The notes under the pieces were generated by a model, which saw nothing but the letters and a program-made list of their open reading frames with translations, ran no database searches and had not been told where the DNA came from. DNA of 64,000 nucleotides from Hibiscus mutabilis. Taxonomy: Eukaryota > Streptophyta > Magnoliopsida > Malvales > Malvaceae. Shown one piece after another: positions 11,248 through 23,300 of the stretch; positions within the stretch are counted from its first letter, which is position 1; each line of letters begins with the position of its first letter. The stretch lies in NCBI GenBank assembly GCA_019671005.1, contig CM033745.1, positions 40,903,834 through 40,967,833 of the forward strand. The letters are read 5' to 3'. Both the position numbers and the translations under genes were made by a program.

Positions 11248-12372
11248 TATAATATATTGTTTTATTGTTTGATGTCTTGAGTTCTTTTTGTGTTTGTTAG
11301 ATTATGTTGTTTAAGATAGTTTAGAGTAATTTACTTTAATTAATTTAAAATGTGCGCTCGGCTTATTAGGGCATGGTCTTTAAATTAATTAAATTATATT
11401 TTTGGGTTAGGTTTTTGGAGCCATAGTTAGATTTAAAGTTTGAATTAGATTAATCAATTTAACTTTATCCTTGACTTATTGGGATAAATGTTAAATTCAT
11501 TAAATTAGTTGAACATCTCTTAATACCCATTTTAGGATAAATTTGACGTGGGATTTAGATGGACATTTAATTGAAAATTATGATTAATCAATTTGATTCA
11601 TTTTAAATAGATTCATTGGCTCATTGGGTTACTAGTTTAAAATTAATCAAATTAATTATCATGATATTCCATAAATTACTAGGGTTTTCTAGTTTTTTAG
11701 GGTTTAACTAATTTAAGGTTGATATTAGAATAACCTAGTTAATAATTAGTTCACTAATTGAAATTCATAATTTCGGCCTTTTTAGGTTAGGACTTTAGTG
11801 GACCTAGGGTTTTAATTTTCCAGGTTCTTCTTGGCCATGCATTTATAATTGTCCCTCATACAACCTTTAATATTCTAATTGCATATGGCAATTAAAGAAT
11901 TTAAACTCTAAAAAGGGAGGTATTTATTAATTCTGATATTTGTGTCGCAACAGTCCTGGCTCAATGGACGTTGACCAAATATTTGAATTAATTCCTACCG
12001 TCAGAAGGTAAACATCAATTATAAGTTAACAAGTCATAACATCATACATAAATGCTTGCATCATGCATAAAGGTGATGCACGAATTTAATATATGGTTCG
12101 TTGTATTGTCACCCTTCTTAATTAAACATTTAATTAATTCAGACCCATCAATTTGAAAAAGCCCGTTTAATTAAGGTTTATATTGAATTAAGAACATTTA
12201 ATTAAATTTAGTTTAAATTTCAACAATTTCTATCGATTAAAAGAAACATATATTTTGGTACCGATTTCTGGGCATGATGGGGGAGCTAACCCTTCCTCGC
12301 ACGAAACCAACTCCCAAACCCGTTTTTGAATGAATGTCTGGTTTTATGGTGTCTGGCCTACCTAAGTGGCCA
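11248..12372 (+). mobile_element. Tat/Ogre-like LTR, 5' limit uncertain
   Basis: AT-rich non-coding sequence whose right part resembles non-chromovirus plant gypsy LTRs of the Tat/Ogre type: AACCCTTCCTCGCACG, then CAACTCCCAAACCC, then a CA end followed two bases later by a TGGCGACTCC primer site. The start may lie anywhere between 11248 and about 11940. About 100 bp of leader (12386-12485) follows before LTR-C sequence begins. The assignment rests on remembered family signatures, so it is moderate. Confidence 0.5.
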
Positions 12373-12373
12373 G

Positions 12374-12385
12374 TGGCGACTCCAA
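12374..12385 (+). other. Putative primer-binding site of Tat/Ogre-like element
   Basis: TGGCGACTCCAA sits two bases after a possible LTR end (CCA at 12370-12372). Primer sites beginning TGGCGACTCC are typical of Tat/Ogre elements (usually given as tRNA-Arg). Confidence 0.5.
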
Positions 12386-12485
12386 GTTTTTATTGTTTTC
12401 CAAAAACTCGATTTTAAAAAAAAGAAAAAACCCCAATTTTCAAAACATTGTATAACTCGTAAGCGAGAACTTCAAAAAAGGTCAC

Positions 12486-15400
12486 TACAAAAATAGTCTA
12501 ATACATACTTGGATTTATCCAAAACAGTCCTTAAATCATTTGTATACATATATAGGTTCAAAAAAATCCAATACATACATGGATTTATCCAAAATAGTTC
12601 TTAAATCATGTGTATACATATATATAGGTTCACATCAGTCCAAAACATACTTGGATTTTTCCAAAACAGTCCTTAAATCATGTGTATAGATATATAGGTT
12701 CAAAGTAGTTCAATACATATGTGGATTTATCCAAAACAATCCTCAAATCATGTGTATACATATATAGGTTCAAAACAGTCCTTAATCTTTCAAACATAGC
12801 ATTTCATATATATATGTGTGTGCTACTTATCATGTAAGTTATCAAGCATTGCATATTTTAAACATAATTCACTTATCATAATAGATATTTGACATAACAT
12901 ATCATAGAGATGAAGTATTTGTCACATAAGGTATCAAACATAGACATAAGTTATGTATCATAAAAAGGTATACAAGCTCTCATGGATTAAAGTAATCTAA
13001 CAAGGTATGAACCCTTATCCAAAAGAATTCACAAGTTTTGATTATAAGCTTACTACTTAATATGCAAGTTCTTGAAGAAAACATATGTGCAAATAGGTAT
13101 TCAATCAAACATATAACTTATACCAAGAGAATGATCAAAATCCATATAGGCACATTTTACTTGTTATGCAAGTTATTGCAAGGATTCATTACTTTAAATT
13201 ATAACTTTCAGTATTTCTCTTTATCATAGCTTATCAATACATAAGTTACTTGATACACAAGTCATCAAACATAATATACCATAACATGAGTTTTTGGCAA
13301 GTAAGGCATCAACATGGTTCATCTTAAACATGAGTTTCTTGTCATACAAGACGTTAACATGACATATCATATTCATGAGTTATTTGACACATAAGACATT
13401 AAACATAAAATATCAAAGGCATGTGATATTTGTCTCATAAGTTATCAAGATAGTTTATTTGATAGAATTGAAAATTTCATTATTTTGTCTTTGGCATAGC
13501 CTTGAGAATCAAGTATCAGCCTAGGTACAAGAATCCCCAACCAACAATCACCAAATAAAATGGTACTCGTAGTCCAGATCATCATGTCTATTGTCACCAT
13601 GTGACCACAACACTTCCCTCCTACTATCGCCAAGTAAAGGCTGTAGTCTACCTCAAACCTGATCTATATGGACTCTATGGCATGCCAACTATCCTATGAC
13701 TGACTCAAAACCAAGGCTTTTCACATTATCTTATCTTGTCAAAATCAAGGTTGAGCTTAGCTCCTTATTCATATAGTCACGAACATGTCATATTCTTATC
13801 AAAGATGAGAATTTCTCTATATTCTTGCTATCATGCCATCAAGGCTTATTTCATATCATCTCTACAAGTTCAACCACATGTATCATTCGAACAAAGTATA
13901 CATTTATAGCATCTCAATCATATTCAACCCTAATCAAGGCATCGAGTGAACATAACTTATTGTTATTCATTTCAAGTGCGTATATAGTTCATATACATAG
14001 TTCTCAATTGACAAACCTTTTTATTTAGTCGAATGATAGCACGAAAAAGGTTGTTTAACAACCATGCTTAGATCTTACTACAAGCATATCATTGAAACAA
14101 GGATTACATAACACATCATACCTAACAATTAGGTATTTACCTCAAGTTCAATCTTGCTTATGCATGATATAATTCAAGGTAAAGCAATATAGTTAAAACA
14201 ACAAGAAATTCTCTGGAATGTTACTAGCCTATATTTGGACTTTAAACTACAATCACGGTTAGTTCCGAGCTATTTTTGTTCTCAGATCATGATCCCCTTT
14301 TATCTTATCTACTCTTTGATCTACTTTAGCCCTTACTTTTTCAATTCCTTCTTGGTCTAATGTGACAAAGAGTGCAACCATGTATTAGGACAATTTTTTT
14401 AACAATCATACGCTTGTAGAACTACTCAATTACTTATGAGTACATATAATTTCTCACAAAACAGCCCACTAGTATTTATATAAGTGCAAAACAGTCCCTA
14501 ACATGCATATACCCACATATATGTCCACAAAACAGTCCACTACATTTATATCAAAGCAAAACAGTCCATAACATGCATATACCCACATATATGTCCAAAA
14601 ACAGTCCACTACTTTTATATCAAAGCAAAATAGTCCATAACATGCATATTTTCATATATTTACTCACAAAATGGTCCATTAACTTTCCTATCAATACAAA
14701 ACAGCCCACACATTAGTATTTCTGCATAAATACTTCAAAACAGTCCCTAAACTTTTAAAACAGTCCAGATTACATACATATACTTTCATGCATGTTCATA
14801 ATAGTCCACCTATATTTCTATCAATGCAAAAAGTCCCTAACTTACATATATCCACATGTATATTCACAAATATATTTCCTCAATGTCTTAAAACATAAAG
14901 ACTTAACTCATCACAATCTAGTAACTTAACATGCATGAACATCATCTTTACAACTCATGCAACTATCTATATCAAATGAACTGAAAAGGGAGGTTTTTAC
15001 CTCCAAGGTGTAACTATTCGAATCTAACGATCAAATTGGCTAAAAGACGAAGCCTAAATTGAAGCTTTCCTTCATTGATGGCCAAGCTCGCTCGCTCTCT
15101 CTCTTTTTTTTTCACTTGGGTGGTTCGGCTAAAGAGAATAAGATGAAAGGAATCAATGTCTTTTTTTTATCTCCACCAATTTACTCCCCCACATGTCTCT
15201 AAATTCATGTGGCATGTGTTAAGGCCACTAAAAAGAATTTACTTATCATGCATTCTCAAATTCTTCTTTCTTTTTGGTTTAGTCCTCTCCAAAATGATCA
15301 AACGCATTTCTTTTGTTTTTAAAAAGGTCCTAGTTTACTCAATGATTCTATCAAATGACACATTAAGACACTTAATTAACAATGGAATAGAGTACTCAAT

Positions 15401-15520
15401 CTTTATCTCTTTTCAAATCAGTCATTGACCTTTATTTAATCTAGATTTACAAAATGAATCATGGTACTTGAAATATATTCATTTGGTAATTCTACTAGGC
15501 CATACTTTGGGGGTGTTACA
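12486..15520 (-). mobile_element. LTR-C, copy 1, 3' truncated
   Basis: On the minus strand it starts TGTAACACCCCCAAAG at 15520 and runs to about 12486, where it stops inside a 70-bp minisatellite without reaching an LTR end. It is collinear with 18970-20387, 33129-33217 and 48569-50395. Landmarks on the minus strand: donor-like GGAGGTAAAAAC near 15000 and the GTGATTGTAGTT block (14245-14256). The hairpin and LTR end are missing. Bases 14400-14880 carry many AAAACAGTCC-type motifs. The open frames here are short and not protein-like. Confidence 0.82.
12487..12790. repeat. 70-bp minisatellite of LTR-C, about 4 units
   Basis: About four units of 67-72 bp, each with CTTGGATTTATCCAAAACAG, CCTTAAATCATGTGTATAC, ATATATAGGTTCA. 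The array matches the longer one at 18984-19600. Confidence 0.92.
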
Positions 15521-16441
15521 CCCAGTCAGCCGTACCGGTACCCATTTTACCCGTATCGTTACACTATTTTGTTTCCCCAAAAGTCTAAATTCCAGAAGCC
15601 AAATAGAGTATCGATATGACTTATTCCCCACTAATACACTTGTTTCATATACTGATGCCCAGTGTAAAAATAACCAACGAGTCTTTCCATTTTGAGGTAG
15701 GTATCGATACTTGAAGCCTGTTTACCAGTACCGACAAGCCCCAACTGAATTTATTGCTAGAAATAAAGTCCCCCAATGGCTCCAAATCAACCCAAAGGCT
15801 AGTAATGGCCACAAACTCCTTAAGGATTTAAAAGACCTCTCCAAGCATCCATAAAACAACAAGAAACCAACTACTAACTTTCAATGATAGAAAAAGTATT
15901 TTAGTGCTCAATGTTTTCGTATTTCTTTGTAGAACACACTTGTGAGCTTAATTTTTATATTTGCTCAAGTGTTAGGATTTGGGTGAGTGCTTAAATTGCA
16001 AACACATTTTCATATAGAGGTTTTCCTTCTTTGCCAATTTGTTTTCTCTTTGTAAGAGAGAGTTTTCAAGACTTTGGGGTATAAGTCTTGGTTGTAAGGT
16101 TTATCTCTTTGAACCTAGAAAAAGGAAAGACAAATTAGTGAATTTGTGGAAAATCCTTAACGTGGATAGCTAAAGTAGTGGAGGTAGACTTGGTTTAGAA
16201 GTCGAACCACTATAAATCATCATGTCCCTTATTTATTGCTTAGCTTTTCATCCGCCAAAGCAAAAATCTAATTTACCCCCTCATGGCTACCTCGGTTGAT
16301 CGTACGAGCTCTCAATAGTAACTCTAGAATCAGCGAAAAGTAACACCTAATTGAAATTAATTGAATTCCGCGTTATGGTTGAATTTAGGTTCGATGGCTT
16401 CTAATGGACCACGAGATCTTTTTAAGAATGTCTTAGAGGTA
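15521..16441. repeat. Duplicated flank of LTR-C, contains a copia-like LTR end
   Basis: Collinear with 50396-51320 up to the same GAGGTA, after which the two copies part. Two pieces stand out. At 15521-15740 there are several GTATCGATAC-type palindromes. At 16180-16230, GAACCACTATAAATC followed by a TGTCCC context resembles the R/U5 part of plant Ty1/copia LTRs. No primer site follows it. Because the flank is shared by both LTR-C copies, this is a genomic duplication and not two insertions. Confidence 0.7.
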
Positions 16442-16546
16442 GATGTTTCTAGGCAAAAGGTTCATCCTATAAAGTACAGTGGTTTGTACATGGTGAATTC
16501 TGGGAGCGACAGTTTGTACCAAACCCTTGCTGTGTTGTTGGGAGAT

Positions 16547-16644
16547 AGTACCGAGATGTGTGTCGGAGTTTGTTGTTTGGTGTTTGACTTGCCAGAAGTA
16601 CCGAGATAGTACCGAGATGTGTGTCAGAGTTTGTTGTTTGTTGT
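16547..16644. repeat. Short direct duplication, 61-bp spacing
   Basis: AGTACCGAGATGTGTGTC..GAGTTTGTTGTTTG occurs at about 16547 and again at about 16608 with few changes. It is followed at 16653-16715 by one stray LTR-C minisatellite unit. Confidence 0.8.
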
Positions 16645-16731
16645 TTTGTATATTTATATATATATATCCAAAATAGTCCTTAAATCATGTGTATACATAT
16701 ATAGGTTCAAAACAGTCCATCACGAATTACT

Positions 16732-16917
16732 ATGTACTTTCAAGTTATGTACTTGCTAGAAGTCAGATTCAAACAGCGAGATCATCAAGAATTGTTAGAG
16801 ATGCTTCAAGATTTCCTCAGCGGAAATTTAAATGGAACAATCGTGGATTTTGTAAGGGATTTGCAAGTGAACAATTCCGATGGATTATGTTTTGTATACT
16901 GGTGTATTTCTCAATAA
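16732..16917 (+). pseudogene. Unidentified coding-like fragment
   Basis: A 61-codon open frame whose middle (RDHQELLEMLQDFLSGNLNG then TIVDFVRDLQVNNSDG) has the amphipathic, non-repetitive composition of real protein, unlike the other short frames here. I do not recognise the family and it matches no retrotransposon domain in the window. It is flanked by a stray minisatellite unit and by another coding-like piece at 17046. It could be an exon scrap of a host gene or part of a transposon I cannot place. The ATG is not supported as a true start. Confidence 0.3.
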
Positions 16918-17045
16918 GTATCGTTTGTTATTTTTGGCATGGGAGGAATCTAGGTGGAAAGTCTACTTGGATTGATTACGGTTTGTGTCGTACGACTGTA
17001 TGATGTGTCCATGCTATCTTGTTTATACAAGATTCAAGGTTGGTG

Positions 17046-17212
17046 ATGGAACCTTATCCCTTGGAGGAATTTTTTATTAGGAGAAAAAATGGAGATTTAA
17101 ATCCTTCATGGTTGACTCTGTTTCCTAAGTAGCTTTACAAGGTAACCATAGAACTAGATTCAGAGGGTTTTTTACCTACCAAGAATATAGATTTTTTCCC
17201 TAACCCATGAAG
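17046..17212 (+). pseudogene. Unidentified coding-like fragment with one stop
   Basis: A continuous frame reads MEPYPLEEFFIRRKNGDLNP, SWLTLFPK, then a TAG (one change from CAG), then LYKVTIELDSEGFLPTKNID and FFPNP before a TGA. The resumption of good protein sequence after the stop suggests a decayed exon. It lies about 130 bp after the fragment at 16732-16917 in a different frame, so the two may be exons of one captured or relict gene. I cannot name the family. The remaining bases from 16918 to 17299 show nothing else. Confidence 0.3.
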
Positions 17213-17299
17213 AATGATATTTTCTTATAATAATCTACCTAGACATAATGCTTACTTAGTCAGCAGCATTTGGAAAATTTTGCCATTAACGATTCATCC

Positions 17300-17369
17300 T
17301 TACACTACCTCCTTCAATGGAGGAGCCAACCGGGATCCCATTATCATGGTCCAAATGTGCTTCAGACTT
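17300..17369 (-). pseudogene. Gag N-terminus fragment of the LTR-C element
   Basis: The minus-strand reading SEAHLDHDNGIPVGSSIEGG aligns with the Gag starts at 29132 (MSERRLGGDNESPVGFTNEG) and 48217 (MSETRLGKDNESSTGSSNEG). The start codon is AAG instead of ATG. About 150 bp of leader separates it from the primer site, as expected for a chromovirus 5' end. The rest of gag-pol is absent: sequence below 17290 is unrelated. Confidence 0.72.
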
Positions 17370-17506
17370 TCTTACTAATTATTAATACATAAGAGAGCTT
17401 TTATCAGGCACAAATCACAAACGCTTATCAAGTTTAACTCCTAGGTGACGCAATAAATTATGATGATGCAACGAGTCTCGATTTAGTTCAAGAATCGACT
17501 AAACCT

Positions 17507-17520
17507 AGGCTCTGATACCA
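17507..17520 (-). other. Primer-binding site (initiator Met tRNA)
   Basis: TGGTATCAGAGCC on the minus strand lies three bases inside the LTR end at 17524. It complements the 3' end of plant initiator Met tRNA, which fixes orientation and marks this as a 5' LTR. Confidence 0.88.
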
Positions 17521-18983
17521 AAATGTAACACCCCTAACCTTGCTTAGGAGTAAACCGAATTAGGAAGTATTTCAAAACAAACATAAACAAACAAACAAAC
17601 AGACAACAAAGATGTAAGTTTTAGGCATACTAGTAAAGGTAAAGACCATTTATAACATTTTTAGGGCTTAAAATATTTTCAGTTGATCACAAAGATAATC
17701 TTTAGGTTAGATTCACAGCAATTCAGACTAACTTAGAGATAACGTTAAATCATCTTACTACCAGAAAGCTAAGTCCAAGCCATCTTAACAAACAAATCAT
17801 TCGAATATAGTCCCATGAGTAACTTAGACAACAAGAAACCCTTTTTACTTTGACATCATGTAAAATACTATTTGAAATACCTTATATAATAGTCTTGTTC
17901 ATTAATCAATACATCCTAAAGTCTTTTGAATGATTCATGTTTAAGAATACCCATGTAAATAGCATACAAGTGACTAACACTAGATCATAGCAAATGTATG
18001 AGGACAAACAACGTTTACAATCGAACTATTTTCATTAATTATGAATCCAAGATTTTAAATCCATGATAACCAAGATTTTAATCCCTTTTTAACCACATAC
18101 ATACTAGTAAAGTTTAGATGAGCTATTCACAATCTCATACATACAACCCAGCACATGAAACACAATCGAATAACCATTCTAACATCAAGCCTAGCAGTGC
18201 TTATCCAATAAGTAACCAATCGAATGATAAGATACATATCTGACTCATCCAGCAACCATTTATACATTAAGATAAAGTCATAACAAACATGATTTAGCAA
18301 CAATGCAACCCAAAAGGCATAAAATGCCATTTACATAAGTCATAACCATTTTAAAGACTTATATACATATGAAATCAAAAGATCATCCTACACAATGCAA
18401 ACTTAACATAGATGTGCCACCATCTAGGAGTTCAAAAGGAGAATTAAAGCATACTTCTTGTACTTATGACCCAACTAAAGCTCGAAGGTAATCACAATCA
18501 AGTTGTATCCTGAAAGGTCGTGAAAGGACTTAATAAGTATAAACATACTTAGTGAGGCACTATGAATTAGCTAGAACTAAGATCAACCAACTTATCCTTT
18601 CACTGATAGATTATTAAGCAATTATGAATCTACGCTTGGACAAATAAATAGTAGTTCCTAGGTAAGGTATCCGAACAAACACATACAAATTTCCATGGTT
18701 ATCCAAGAAATCATAAGCATTTGAATATTCAAGCAATTCAAGCATGTAGGCATTTTATCAAGCATATCCAATCACACAAGGAACATATAATAAGTTAAGA
18801 TTCACTTTACTTGTTATACAAGTCATTTTCAATTCATGATTTAACTTATAAACTTTCTTCGTTTCTTTTATCATAGACTTGTGATTCAAGCAACCTATTC
18901 CACTTGTACGTCTTTTGTTTAAATCATCCATAGTACCATTAATTCATGAGTATAATGTACTTGTATATTTATATATATATATA

Positions 18984-19600
18984 TACAAAACATTCCTTAA
19001 ATCATGTGTATACATATATAGGTTCAAAACAGTCCAATACATACCTGGACTTATCCAAAACAATCCTTAAGTCATGTGTATACATATATATATAGGTTAA
19101 AAACAGTCCAATACATACTTGGATTTATCCAAAACAGTCCTTAAATCATGTGTATACATATATAGGTTCAAGACAGTCCAATACATACTTGGATTTATCC
19201 ATAATGGTCCTTAAATCATGTGTATACATATATAGGTTCAAAACAGTCCAATATATACTAGGATTTATCCAAAACAATCCTTAAATCATGTGTATACATA
19301 TATATAGGTTCAAAATAGTCCAATACATACTTGGATTTATCCAAAATAGTCCTTAAATCATATGTATACATGTATAGGTTCAAAACAGTCCAATACATAC
19401 TTGGATTTATCCAAAACAATCATTAAATCATGTGTATGCATATATATAGGTTCAAAATAGACCAAAACATACTTGGATTTACCTAAAACAGTCCTTAAAT
19501 CACGTGCATACATATATAGGCTCAAAATAGTCCAATACATACTTGGATTTATCCAAAACAGTCCATAAATAATGTGTATACATATATGTGTTCAAAGCAG
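18984..19600. repeat. 70-bp minisatellite of LTR-C, about 9 units
   Basis: Eight to nine tandem units of 65-75 bp with the same consensus as 12487-12790, roughly twice as many copies. Units differ by point changes and by the length of the ATATAT run. Short open frames across it are by-products of the repeat. Confidence 0.93.
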
Positions 19601-19626
19601 TCCTTAATCTTTCGAGCATAGCATTT

Positions 19627-19627
19627 C

Positions 19628-19661
<34 letters not shown>

Positions 19662-19673
19662 ATGTGTGTGTGC
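19627..19673. repeat. (AT)n(GT)n microsatellite
   Basis: An AT dinucleotide run passes into a GT run with one interruption. The homologous place in copy 1 (about 12808) has only a short version. Confidence 0.95.
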
Positions 19674-20382
19674 TACTTATCCTGTAAGTTATCAAGCATT
19701 GCATATTTTAAACATGATTCACGCATCATAATAGATATTTGACATAAAATATCATAGACATGAACTATTTGTCACATAAGGTATCAATCATAGACATAGT
19801 TACGTATCATAAAAAGGTATACAAGCTCTCGTGGATTAAAGTAATCTAACAAGTATGAACCTTTTTTCCAAAAGAATTCACAAGATTTAATTATATGCTT
19901 ACTACTTAATATGCAAGTATTTGAACAAAACATATGTGCAAATAGGAATTCAATCAAACATATAACTTAAACCAAGAGAATGATCAAAAACCATATAGGC
20001 ACATTTTACTTGTTAAGCAAGTTATAGCAAGGATTCATTACTTTAAATTATAGCTTTCATTATTTCTCTTTATCATAGCTTATCAATACATAAGTTACAT
20101 GACACTCAAGTCATAAAACATAATATACCATAACATGAGTTTTTGGCAAGTAAGACATCAACATGGTTCATCTTAAACATGAGTTTCTTGTCATACAAGA
20201 GTTTAACATGACATATCTTATTCATGAGTTATTTGGCACGTAAGGCATTAAACATAACATATCAAAGGCATGTGATATTTGTCTCATAAGTTATCAAGAT
20301 AGTTTATCTGATATAATTGCAAATTTTATTATTTGGTCTTTAACATAGCCTTGAGAATCAAGTAATAGCCTAGGTACACAAA

Positions 20383-20387
20383 TCCCC
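20383..20387. repeat. Target-site duplication TCCCC, left arm
   Basis: TCCCC before TGTAACACC; the partner is at 33124-33128. In the uninterrupted LTR-C copy the site reads AATCCCCAACC near 13530. Confidence 0.93.
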
Positions 20388-23300
20388 TGTAACACCCCAT
20401 CCCCGGGTTAGCCGTAACCTGGTTTCAGAGCGTTATCAAAGCAGAAGCTAAGCAATGGATAGGTTACTTGTTCGACAAGTAACCTCATAGTTACTTGCCT
20501 TGATGCGCAAGTAACAAACTCTAAACCTTTCAATACAAGTCATACAATACTTATTAAGAAAACCAACATACATACATAGCATACAAATTTAGGTACCATT
20601 TTGTTTCATTTCATGCTTATAACCTAAGTTACTATTATCATATTACCATTCCAATCAAATTACATACATCATTCAAAACAACAAACACAAGTGTGGCATA
20701 CTTCACTTAAGTTACTACTAAACATGATACATCTTTCATCTTTATTACAATTCTAAGAACCTTATTCGAAATACACTAGGTGATCACTAAACATGTCTTA
20801 ACTAGCTTACTTACATCTCAAGAAACTAATTAATCACCCAGTTATCATGATCATTACCAAGCATTCTACTTACATCTTATTACATCTTCATTCATCCTAT
20901 TCGAACCCTATGATGATTCCTAATCATATTTTATTTGTTTCCTTTTTCAATCAAGACATAACATTTCATGACATACTTAGATAATACATTGTTAATGCAT
21001 GATTGAACATACCTTGGCTTTAATCTTAATATAGCTGAATCAAGCTAACAAACATAGGAACACATGCATGAACATACACATTGGTCTAACATTCAACTTA
21101 AACAAGATTCAACAACATTGAATTTCCATCACAAATTGGACAACATCTACTTCATATATATACATATCATTATGGTTCAAACATAGTTTTAATCATCCAA
21201 ATAGATTACATGTTAGGCCCATCAAAACATTACATAAACTAGTCTTAAAAACATATTCAAATGCATGATCAAGGCTACCTATTACATAATCTAGTGTCGC
21301 CAAACTAGGAGTATACAAATAGTATGAATTCATACTTTCAAGCTTGCCACAAGTGTTTCTTTAAACCCAAGATATCCTCTTGAAGTATTCTTTAATCTAT
21401 TATAGGAAGAATGAAGAGTAAAGTGGTAAGTACAAGTTATGTACTTAGTGAGGCAACACTAAATCTAGTCAATTTCCATGCATATAAGTCCAAGTTTTCA
21501 TATATTTCAAAGAATCAAGACCATCAATACAAGTCACTTGCTATTCGAATTGCATATGAGAACATAAGCAAGCTTCATATTTTACACAATCAACATAGCA
21601 ACATCCATCATGAAAGTCATGTACCATTCAAACATCTATCTTAACTGACAAGCAACCAATGTTACAATTACCAATTAGGCATTTATACATAAAGCCATCA
21701 TCCATACATTTCTTTCATAATAAGTAACAAGTTTTGCAACCATTCATGTGTCATCTTTCAAAGCAAGAAAGTTCATACAAGTTTCTTACAATACTAGCAA
21801 TGATCATTTGAATCATTAAGTCATCTTTCAACATTCTTTGGTAAGTAGCTTACTAGATAATCAAATCTTAACAATATGCATCGTAGTGCCAATATGCATC
21901 GAAGTGCCAATATGCACCGTCGTGCCAATATGCACCGTAGTGCCAATATGAGCTCAAAATTCTAAGGCATGGCCTCCTATCTATCCAAACTAGCTACCAA
22001 GGTTGTTGATTATCCATTTCATTTACGCTTTATACATTTCATGATCTAATACAACATTATTCCATTCATAGGCCAAGCCCTTAGGCTTATGGAGTCTTAA
22101 CTCCCAATACAAGACTATCCATGCCATTCGAATAGCATGAATACAAAGTAGTACCTTTGTTCAATTCATTTCAATCAGCCATGCATAACATTCACAAACA
22201 CAAGCATATGTATGCATTGTGTGTACCTTATTCTCCAAGCAAGCATGTCATTTCATACCTTAGGCATAAGCAATGCATATGACAATCATTTGATTACATT
22301 TGCTTAACACCCAAGTAAACACAAAGATCATGGCATCAATCAAGTTGTTATACATTTCATTCTTCCCTTAATTAGCCAAATATGGTTTAAGTCATGTTAC
22401 ATGGCATTGACATTTCATTTAGGCAATAACAAGGTTGGTTAGGACCTAAGTCCCAACCCTAAGGTTAGTTACACTCACAATACTCCTAGCAATTCAATTA
22501 TCTTGAATCGAAATCCCTTTGTCTCTAGCTTTGGTATGTCCACTCCTATCCTCTTCTTCCCCAACTTGTCGTCCTTGGTCTAGCAAGCATAACACATACA
22601 CATTTCATCAAAACAAGCACAATATATCATACAATCATAGTAGCAATGTTATCACATTATACCTAACATTTAGCTACTGTTTTTATGCTTCCTTTTAAGC
22701 ATTTCTTACCGATTTATATCTACATTGTTATTACTTCATTTTAAAACATAATTGGACAGGTTACAATGTCCCAAAACTGTTTTGGAAACAATTTGCATTT
22801 AGGTACAAAAACAGTCCCAGACTACCCAGGACACTGCTGCCTGGCAGTTTGCACACTGTCCCTTTAAATGGCCATATCGTTTAATCCGTACATTGGAATT
22901 TCGATTTCTATACACCGTTGGAAAGCTAACAAAATTTCCTATAAGACCATGTAAGACTTGCATTTTAGTTCTTATCAAATTAATACAGTTTATTGTTCAA
23001 AAACAGGGAATTTACGCTGCCTGGACAGTTTGCACTGTCCAGCAATTCCTATTTCCAGTTTCCAGTATAGGACTCAGTTTTCAATTATGTTTTCACCTAA
23101 TGATAATAGACATTCTAAGGATAATTCCATTAAAATTTCAGCCCTGAATTCAATCTATACAATTTTTGGTGAATTTTCAAAGTGACTGCCCAGAACAAAG
23201 CAATTCTGGGCAGTTTGCATCTAATTACATTTTATTGCCTTTAATTCATTTTAACCAATGTCTTGGCCCTATAATTCATTTCATATGATATCCTAAACAT

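Larger units (their letters stand above)
17524..20387 (-). mobile_element. LTR-C copy 2, 3' segment
   Basis: The LTR end (minus strand GGGGTGTTACA) is at 17524, next to the primer site. Going right, the LTR continues through the minisatellite to 20387, where the complete element interrupts it. It resumes at 33129-33217 and 48569-50395, giving an original LTR of about 4.8 kb. Its hairpin is at 18534-18551 with stem TAAGTAT/ATACTTA, and GTGCCACCATCTAGGAG at about 18414 is the conserved GGTGGCAC block. No gene is seen. Confidence 0.87.

Noticed and set aside
12487..12790. Regularly spaced repeats resembling a CRISPR array
   Set aside because: Units are tandem over their whole length with no unique spacers, in a plant LTR.
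19358..19540. 60-codon frame with an internally repeated peptide
   Set aside because: It simply translates the 70-bp minisatellite; the repeat explains the pattern.
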